Part shown: piece after piece, positions 58,837 through 64,000 of the stretch
How the letters are laid out: each line of letters opens with the position of its first letter
Position numbering within the stretch: the stretch's first letter is position 1
From: Streptomyces sp. NRRL S-646
Lineage (GTDB): Bacteria > Actinomycetota > Actinomycetes > Streptomycetales > Streptomycetaceae
Direction: 5' to 3'
DNA length: 64,000 bases
Assembly: GCF_000720765.1 (NCBI RefSeq)
Contig: NZ_JODC01000011.1
Location: 124,001 to 188,000 of the forward strand
Translations under genes and position numbers: made by a program
The notes under the pieces: generated by a model
Told to the model about the DNA's origin: nothing
The model's input: the letters and a program-made list of their open reading frames with translations, nothing else
Database searches by the model: none

Positions 58837-59439
58837 ATGGGACACGCAGGAGCGGCAGCCGCCGCCGTCCGCTACCTCAGGTCGGCCGGTACCCCGGCCC
58901 CCGTAGAAGCGCTGCCGCGCCCGGAGTTGCGGTGCGTCGGCGAGGACGAGCGCGCCCCCGTCGACCAGGCCGAGTTCCGGCAGGTGCTCGGCAGCTTCGC
59001 GACGGGTGTCACCGTCGTCACCGCGCCCGCCGCCGGCGGCGAGGACGGTCCCGCCGGCTTCGCCTGCCAGTCCTTCTCGTCCCTCTCCCTCGACCCGCCC
59101 CTGGTCGCCTTCATGGTCGGCCGTACGTCGACGACCTGGCCGCGTATCGCCCGCGCGGGCGTCTTCTGTGTCAACGTGCTCGGCGCCCACCAGGGCGATC
59201 TGTGCCGCGGCTTCGCGGTGAGCGGCGCGGACAAGTTCGCGGGGGTCGCCTACGACGCGGCACCGGTCTCCGGCTCACCGCGCCTCACCGGCGCCGTCGC
59301 CTGGATCGACTGCACGATCCATGCCGTCCACACCGGCGGCGACCACCTCATCGTGGTCGGCCGGGTGACCGCCCTGGGCACGGGCGACCAGGACGAAGCG
59401 CCCCTGCTGTTCCACAAGGGGCGCTTCCTCCAGGACTAG
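58837..59439 (+). CDS. flavin reductase family protein (HpaC/HsaB-like)
   Basis: A 200-aa protein. A 40-aa N-terminal extension precedes the flavin reductase domain: DQAEFRQVLGSFATGVTVVTA, GFACQSFSSLSLDPPLVAFMV and RAGVFCVNVLGAHQGDLCRGFA. It makes reduced FMN or FAD for a partner monooxygenase; LLM-type oxidoreductases in this regulon (24233) are candidates. ATG 58837 is very close to GGAGGGG; GTG 58834 is worse. Its own operator suggests separate repression from the upstream ligase operon. Confidence 0.85.
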   Translation: MGHAGAAAAAVRYLRSAGTPAPVEALPRPELRCVGEDERAPVDQAEFRQVLGSFATGVTVVTAPAAGGEDGPAGFACQSFSSLSLDPPLVAFMVGRTSTTWPRIARAGVFCVNVLGAHQGDLCRGFAVSGADKFAGVAYDAAPVSGSPRLTGAVAWIDCTIHAVHTGGDHLIVVGRVTALGTGDQDEAPLLFHKGRFLQD

Positions 59440-59455
59440 GACACCGGCAGTCCGT

Positions 59456-60784
59456 TCACTGGGCCACGGCGAGCGCGGCGGCAGCCGGCCTGCGCCGGAT
59501 CACCAGCGCCATCAGCGCCGCCACCGCGCACAGCGCCCCGGACGCGTACCAGACCATGTCGTACGAGCCGAAGGTGTCCCGCGCGACACCCCCGAGGAAG
59601 GCGACCAGCGCGGCGCCGACCTGGTGGGAGGCGAGGACCCAGCCGAAGACGATCGCGCTGTCGTCGCCGTACTGCTCCCGGCACAGGGCGACGGTCGGCG
59701 GGACGGTGGCGACCCAGTCGAGGCCGTAGAAGACGATGAAGAACAGCATCGGCGGGTGGACGCTCGGGGCCAGGAGCATCGGCAGGAAGAGCAGCGAGAT
59801 GCCGCGCAGGGCGTAGTAGACCGCCAGCAGCCGGCGCGCTTCGAAGCGGTCCGTGAACCAGCCGGAGGCGATCGTGCCGGCCACGTCGAACACACCGATG
59901 ACCGCCAGCAGCGAGGCCGCCGCCGTGACAGGCATGCCGTGGTCGTGGGCGGCGGGCACGAAGTGCGTCTGGATCAGCCCGTTGGTGGAGGCGCCGCAGA
60001 TCGCGAAGGTGCCGGCCAGCAGCCAGAAGGTGCCGGTGCGGGACGCCGAGAGCAGGACGTTCACGGCCCGGCGGGCAGCCCCGGCCGCGGGCTCCGGCTT
60101 CGGCACGAACTCCTTTGCGCCGTACGGCTTCAGGTCCACGTCCGCCGGATGGTCGCGCAGCAGCAGCCAGACGAAGGGGACGACCGCGAGGGCGGCGAGG
60201 GCCACCGTGACGGCCGCCGGGCGCCAGTCGTGCTTCTCGACGATCCAGGACAGCAGCGGCAGGAAGATCAGCTGGCCGGAGGCCGACGCGGCGGTGAGGA
60301 TGCCGGTGACCAGGCCGCGCCGCTCGGTGAACCAGCGGTTGGTCACGGTCGCGGCGAAAGCCAGCGCCATCGACCCTGACCCCAGGCCGACCAGCAGGCC
60401 CCAGCACAGCAGCAGCTGCCAGGCGGCCGTCATCCACACCGTCAGGCCCGAGCCGACCGCGATCACGGTCAGGGCCACGGCCACGACCTTGCGGATGCCG
60501 AAGCGGTCCATCAGCGCCGCGGCGAACGGGGCGGTGAGTCCGTACAGCGCGAGGTTGACGGAGACCGCGGCCCCGATCGTGCCGCGCGACCAGCCGAACT
60601 CCTGGTGCAGCGGGTCGATGAGCAGGCCGGGAAGTGAGCGGAAGGCGGCCGCGCCGATGATCGTCACGAAGGTGACGGCGGCGACGAACCAGGCGCGGTG
60701 GATGCGCAGGCGTGGAGTTCGTCCGGACTCGGGAGCCGTGTCGACTGCTACGGGTTCGGTTGTCTGGGTCACGACATAGAGCAT
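59456..60784 (-). CDS. MFS transporter
   Basis: A protein of about 442 aa with 12 predicted helices. It contains FGWSRGTIGAAVSVNLALYGLTAPFAAALMDRFGIRKV (helices 2-3 and the loop motif), SGWFTDRFEARRLLAVYYALRG and PPTVALCREQYGDDSAIVFGWVLASHQVGAALVAFLGG; these resemble the monocarboxylate/oxalate-type MFS group. The substrate is unknown. It is convergent with the flavin reductase gene and divergent from the GlxA-type regulator, which could control it. The start is uncertain: ATG 60784 or GTG 60772. Confidence 0.85.
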   Translation of the reverse strand: MLYVVTQTTEPVAVDTAPESGRTPRLRIHRAWFVAAVTFVTIIGAAAFRSLPGLLIDPLHQEFGWSRGTIGAAVSVNLALYGLTAPFAAALMDRFGIRKVVAVALTVIAVGSGLTVWMTAAWQLLLCWGLLVGLGSGSMALAFAATVTNRWFTERRGLVTGILTAASASGQLIFLPLLSWIVEKHDWRPAAVTVALAALAVVPFVWLLLRDHPADVDLKPYGAKEFVPKPEPAAGAARRAVNVLLSASRTGTFWLLAGTFAICGASTNGLIQTHFVPAAHDHGMPVTAAASLLAVIGVFDVAGTIASGWFTDRFEARRLLAVYYALRGISLLFLPMLLAPSVHPPMLFFIVFYGLDWVATVPPTVALCREQYGDDSAIVFGWVLASHQVGAALVAFLGGVARDTFGSYDMVWYASGALCAVAALMALVIRRRPAAAALAVAQ

Positions 60785-60843
60785 CCAGGCCGGAACCGTG
60801 CGCATCCATTGGCCCGAAGGACAGCGTTCGTTAGGATCGGGCC

Positions 60844-61848
60844 ATGAGCAGTGAGCCGGCTGACCCGGAGTTCCGCCCGCACCGCGTGGTCGTCCTCGCC
60901 CTCGACGGCCTGCTCCCCTTCGAGCTGGGCATCCCGCACCGCATCTTCGGCCGCCCCACGGACGCCCGCGGACGGCACCTGTACGAGGTCGTCACCTGCT
61001 CGATCCGGCCACCAGGCCCGGTGCAGACGGATGCCGACTTCACGATCACGGTCGAGCACGGCCCGGAGGCCCTGGCCACGGCAGACACGGTCATCGTCCC
61101 GGCGCTGTACGAGTTCGGCCCGCTCTTCGAGGAGGGCGTCCTCACCGGCGAACTCGCCGCCGCCCTCGCGCACATCCGCCCTGGAACCCGGCTCACCTCC
61201 ATCTGCACGGGCGTGTACGTCCTCGCCGCCGCCGGCTATCTGGACGGCCGCCCGGCGACCACGCACTGGGCCGACGCCGAGCACTTCCAGAAGCTCTTCC
61301 CGCAGATCGACGTCGACCCGAACGTCCTGTTCATCGACGACGGCGACGTCCTGACCTCGGCCGGCGTCGCGGCCGGCATCGACCTGTGCCTGCACATGGT
61401 GCGCCGCGACCACGGCAGCGCCGTCGCCAACGACATCGCCCGCCGCACCGTCGTACCGCCCCATCGCGACGGCGGCCAGGCGCAGTACATCCACCGCCCG
61501 GTCCCGGAGCCGCAGGTGGCGACCACGAGGAGCGCCCGCGCCTGGGCGCTTGGCCGCCTCCATGAGCCGATCCAGCTGCGCGACATGGCCGCCCAGGAGT
61601 CCATGTCCGTACGGACCTTCACGCGCCGTTTCCGCGAGGAGGTCGGGGTCAGCCCCGGCCAGTGGCTCACCCAGCAGCGGGTGGAGCGGGCACGGCACCT
61701 GCTGGAGTCGAGCGACCTGTCGGTGGACCAGGTGGCGCAGGACGCCGGGTTCGGCACGGCGCAGTCGATGCGGCAGCATCTGCAGGCGGCGCTGGGGGTG
61801 ACGCCGACCGCCTATCGACGTACCTTCCGCACCGGCGTCAGAACGTGA
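60844..61848 (+). CDS. GlxA family transcriptional regulator (DJ-1/PfpI + AraC HTH)
   Basis: A 334-aa protein. Residues 10-185 form a DJ-1/PfpI domain (VVVLALDGLLPFELGIPHRIFGRP; the cysteine in SICTGVYVLAAAG is the nucleophile position), and residues about 225-325 are an AraC-type double HTH (MSVRTFTRRFREEVGVSPGQWL, VDQVAQDAGFGTAQSMRQHL). It likely senses a metabolite and activates nearby genes, perhaps the divergent MFS transporter. It ends in an 11-bp overlap with the dehydrogenase gene. Confidence 0.9.
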   Translation: MSSEPADPEFRPHRVVVLALDGLLPFELGIPHRIFGRPTDARGRHLYEVVTCSIRPPGPVQTDADFTITVEHGPEALATADTVIVPALYEFGPLFEEGVLTGELAAALAHIRPGTRLTSICTGVYVLAAAGYLDGRPATTHWADAEHFQKLFPQIDVDPNVLFIDDGDVLTSAGVAAGIDLCLHMVRRDHGSAVANDIARRTVVPPHRDGGQAQYIHRPVPEPQVATTRSARAWALGRLHEPIQLRDMAAQESMSVRTFTRRFREEVGVSPGQWLTQQRVERARHLLESSDLSVDQVAQDAGFGTAQSMRQHLQAALGVTPTAYRRTFRTGVRT

Positions 61849-62887
61849 GCACCCCGCGCGCCACCCGCCCCGCCTCCGCGTCGGCCTTCGCCTTCTCGAA
61901 GTCCTCGATCGGGTAAGTCTCGGTCACCAGCTCGTCCAGCAGCAACCGCCCCGCCCGGTACAGCTCGGCGTAGAGGGCAATGTCCCGCTGGGGACGCGAG
62001 GAACCGTACCGGCAGCCCAGGATGGACTTGTCGAGGTACATGGAGGAGACGAGGAAGGACGCCTCGGCGCTCGCCGGAGGCACCCCCAGCAGCACCGCCT
62101 GCCCATGCCGGTCCAGCAGGTCGATCGCCTGCCGGATCAGCTCCACGCGCCCGACGCACTCGAAGGCGTGGTCGGCCCCGGTCGGCAGGATCTCCCTCAC
62201 CCCGGCCGTGGACGTCAGGAAGTGCGTCGCCCCGAACTGCCGGGCCACCGCCTCCTTCGCCGGGTTGGCGTCGACGGCGACGATCCGCAGTGCGCCCGCG
62301 ATCCGCGCGCCCTGGATGACGTTGAGCCCGATGCCGCCGGTGCCGATGACCAGCACGCTGTCCCCGCGGTCCACCCTCGCCCGGTTGAGCACGGCGCCCA
62401 CCCCGGTCAGCACCCCGCACCCGATCAGCGCGGCGGCCGGCAGGGGAATGTCCTTGGGAATCCGGACCGCCTGCACCGCCTTCACCACGGTCCGCTCCGC
62501 GAACGCCGAGTTCGAGGCGAACTGGTAGACGGCCCGCCCGCCCTGCACGAACGGCCGCCCGGGACGCCCGATCGCCTGCCGGCACATCGTCGGCCGCCCC
62601 CGGTCGCACTCCGCGCAGGTACCGCAGTTGGCCAGCGTGGAGAGCGCGACGTGATCACCCACCACCACATGCGTGACCCCGGCGCCGACGGCCTCCACCA
62701 CCCCCGCCCCCTCATGCCCGAGCACCACAGGAACGGGGAAGGGTATGGTCCCGTCCACCACAGACAGATCGCTGTGGCACAACCCGGCTGCCGAGATGGC
62801 GACCTGCACCTCCCCCGGCCCCGGCTCCCGCACCTCCAGGTCGTCCACGACCTCGAGCCGCTTGCCGTCGAACACCACACCGCGCAT
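61838..62887 (-). CDS. Zn-dependent alcohol dehydrogenase (MDR superfamily)
   Basis: A 349-aa NAD(P)-dependent alcohol dehydrogenase. Catalytic zinc ligands are Cys37 in AAGLCHSDLS and the GHE motif; structural zinc residues cluster in NCGTCAECDRGRPTMC. The Rossmann motif is VLVIGTGGIGLNVIQGA. It should oxidise an alcohol or reduce an aldehyde. ATG 62887 overlaps the acyl-CoA dehydrogenase stop (TGATG), so both are in one operon that continues beyond the right edge. Its 3' end overlaps the convergent regulator gene by 11 bp. Confidence 0.9.
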   Translation of the reverse strand: MRGVVFDGKRLEVVDDLEVREPGPGEVQVAISAAGLCHSDLSVVDGTIPFPVPVVLGHEGAGVVEAVGAGVTHVVVGDHVALSTLANCGTCAECDRGRPTMCRQAIGRPGRPFVQGGRAVYQFASNSAFAERTVVKAVQAVRIPKDIPLPAAALIGCGVLTGVGAVLNRARVDRGDSVLVIGTGGIGLNVIQGARIAGALRIVAVDANPAKEAVARQFGATHFLTSTAGVREILPTGADHAFECVGRVELIRQAIDLLDRHGQAVLLGVPPASAEASFLVSSMYLDKSILGCRYGSSRPQRDIALYAELYRAGRLLLDELVTETYPIEDFEKAKADAEAGRVARGVLTF

Positions 62888-64000
62888 CAGAAGACCCCCT
62901 TGGGCTCCCTGGGCAGGCCGAGCACACGCTCGGCGATGATTGTGCGCTGGACCTGGTCCGAACCGCCGTAGATCGTGTCGGCCCGGGAGAACAGGAACAG
63001 CTGCTGCAACGGGTCGAGTTCGTACGGCGCCGCCGGCGACCAGTCCACCGGCCCGACCCCCGCCGCGGCCCCGCGCACCTGCATCGCCAGCTCCCCGAGC
63101 CGCTGATGCCAGCCGCCCCACAACAGCTTGGCCACGCTGGATGCCCCCGCGTCCCCCGAACTCCCCAGCGTCTGCAGGGCGTTCCACCGCATGGCCCGCA
63201 GCTCGGCCCACTGCCGCACCAGCCGCTCCCGTACGACGGGATCGGCGACGGCGCCCGTCTCCACGGCGGCCCGCACCACGCGCCCCAACTCCTCGGCGAA
63301 CCCGATCTGCTGGGCCAGTGTGGAAACCCCCCGCTCGAACCCGAGCAGGCTCATGGCGACCTTCCAGCCGCCCCCTTCACCCCCGACGACGTGCTCCACG
63401 CGCGCGCGTGCCCCGTCGAAGAAGACCTCGTTGAAGTCGCTGGTCCCGGTCAGCTGCCGAATGGGCCGCACCTCGATCCGCCCCGGCTGGTCCATGGGGA
63501 CGAGGAGAAAGGTGAGTCCATGGTGCCGACGGGACCCGGGTTCGGTGCGGGCCAGCACGAAGCACCAGTCGGCCTCGTGCGCCAGCGAGGTCCAGATCTT
63601 CTGCCCGGTGATCCGATAGCCCGCCCCGTCACGTACGGCCGCGGTCCGAACCCCGGCCAGGTCGGATCCCGCACCGGGCTCGCTGTATCCCTGACACCAG
63701 AGCTCGTCACCGGCGGCGATCGGGGGGAGGAAGCGGCTCTTCTGGTCCGGTGTTCCGTGAGCAAGAAGGGTAGGGCCGAGCAGCTTCTCACCGATGTGCC
63801 CGGAGCGCGGGGGCGCCCCCGACCGCGCGTACTCCTCGGCCCAGACGACTTGCTGGGTGAGCGTGGCCTTCCGATTGCCGTACCCGGCTTCCCCCCACCC
63901 GAGCCCGATCCATCCGGCCTTCCCGAGAGTGCGCTCCCAGACACGCCGGTCCTGCCCTGCCTCGGCGTGCTCGGACAACCACACCCTCGCTTCCGTGCGG
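62887..64000 (-). CDS. acyl-CoA dehydrogenase family protein (5' end cut by right edge)
   Basis: The frame is open to the window edge; about 370 residues are visible. The core has WCQGYSEPGAGSDLAGVRTAAVRDG and GQKIWTSLAHEADWCFVLARTEPGS (FAD/substrate binding), and the end has RADTIYGGSDQVQRTIIAERVLGLPREPKG. The last motif reads YGGSDQVQRT where GGTxEIQRN is usual. Only about 20 N-terminal residues are likely missing, going by family openings of the type FRxEVRxWL. It is coupled to the alcohol dehydrogenase downstream. Confidence 0.85.
   Translation of the reverse strand, partial: RTEARVWLSEHAEAGQDRRVWERTLGKAGWIGLGWGEAGYGNRKATLTQQVVWAEEYARSGAPPRSGHIGEKLLGPTLLAHGTPDQKSRFLPPIAAGDELWCQGYSEPGAGSDLAGVRTAAVRDGAGYRITGQKIWTSLAHEADWCFVLARTEPGSRRHHGLTFLLVPMDQPGRIEVRPIRQLTGTSDFNEVFFDGARARVEHVVGGEGGGWKVAMSLLGFERGVSTLAQQIGFAEELGRVVRAAVETGAVADPVVRERLVRQWAELRAMRWNALQTLGSSGDAGASSVAKLLWGGWHQRLGELAMQVRGAAAGVGPVDWSPAAPYELDPLQQLFLFSRADTIYGGSDQVQRTIIAERVLGLPREPKGVF

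Overview
The window is high-GC actinobacterial chromosome and almost certainly Streptomyces. Evidence: GC-rich third positions, frequent GTG starts, an fbiC-type F420 precursor gene, DUF397/Scr1-type regulators, Tat substrates, and an unmistakable afsK/afsR/afsS regulatory locus. No rRNA, tRNA, CRISPR array, insertion sequence or prophage was seen. Both ends cut genes: a D-alanyl-D-alanine carboxypeptidase on the left and an acyl-CoA dehydrogenase on the right.

Layout. 1-3.4 kb: carboxypeptidase N-terminus, a GPP34 protein and the XRE/DUF397 pair scr1-scr2. 3.4-19.8 kb: mostly housekeeping and accessory genes, including an SDR, a sodium:solute symporter, a degenerate ADP-ribosylglycohydrolase, a methyltransferase pseudogene, a DUF2165 protein, two envelope proteins, fbiC with an LLM oxidoreductase, a CehA/McbA-type PHP protein, a giant LuxR-family ATPase and an F420-type nitroreductase. 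19.8-27.3 kb: two minus-strand catabolic operons. 27.5-38.9 kb: afsR, afsS, then a four-gene acyl-CoA cassette, then a small secreted protein, afsK and kbpA. 39-44.2 kb: TetR, Lrp/LysE, acyl-CoA dehydrogenase and a thiolase-like gene. 44.6-47.4 kb: a WXG-type secreted pair followed by a tandemly duplicated array of small membrane proteins. 47.6-55.6 kb: PNPOx-like, two GNATs, DUF35-DoxX, a Tat-exported hydrolase, an FMO-like protein and an amine oxidase. 55.7-64 kb: ATP-grasp acyl-CoA ligase, enoyl-CoA hydratase, flavin reductase, MFS transporter, GlxA-type regulator, Zn-dependent dehydrogenase and acyl-CoA dehydrogenase.

Main observation. A 17-bp palindrome, TCTGACG-N3-CGTCAGA, occurs eleven times with few or no mismatches. 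Every copy is intergenic and within about 45 bp of the start codon of a catabolic gene. The marked genes include LLM oxidoreductases, amidohydrolases, SDRs, aldehyde dehydrogenase, FadD-type and ATP-grasp CoA ligases, Ltp2-like thiolases, DUF35 proteins, enoyl-CoA hydratases, acyl-CoA dehydrogenase, DoxX and flavin reductase. This looks like one dispersed catabolic regulon under one repressor, probably of TetR type, breaking down an unknown acyl or cyclic (terpenoid- or steroid-like) substrate by CoA-dependent beta-oxidation and retro-aldol cleavage. One of its operons sits between afsS and the afsK side of the global antibiotic-regulation locus.
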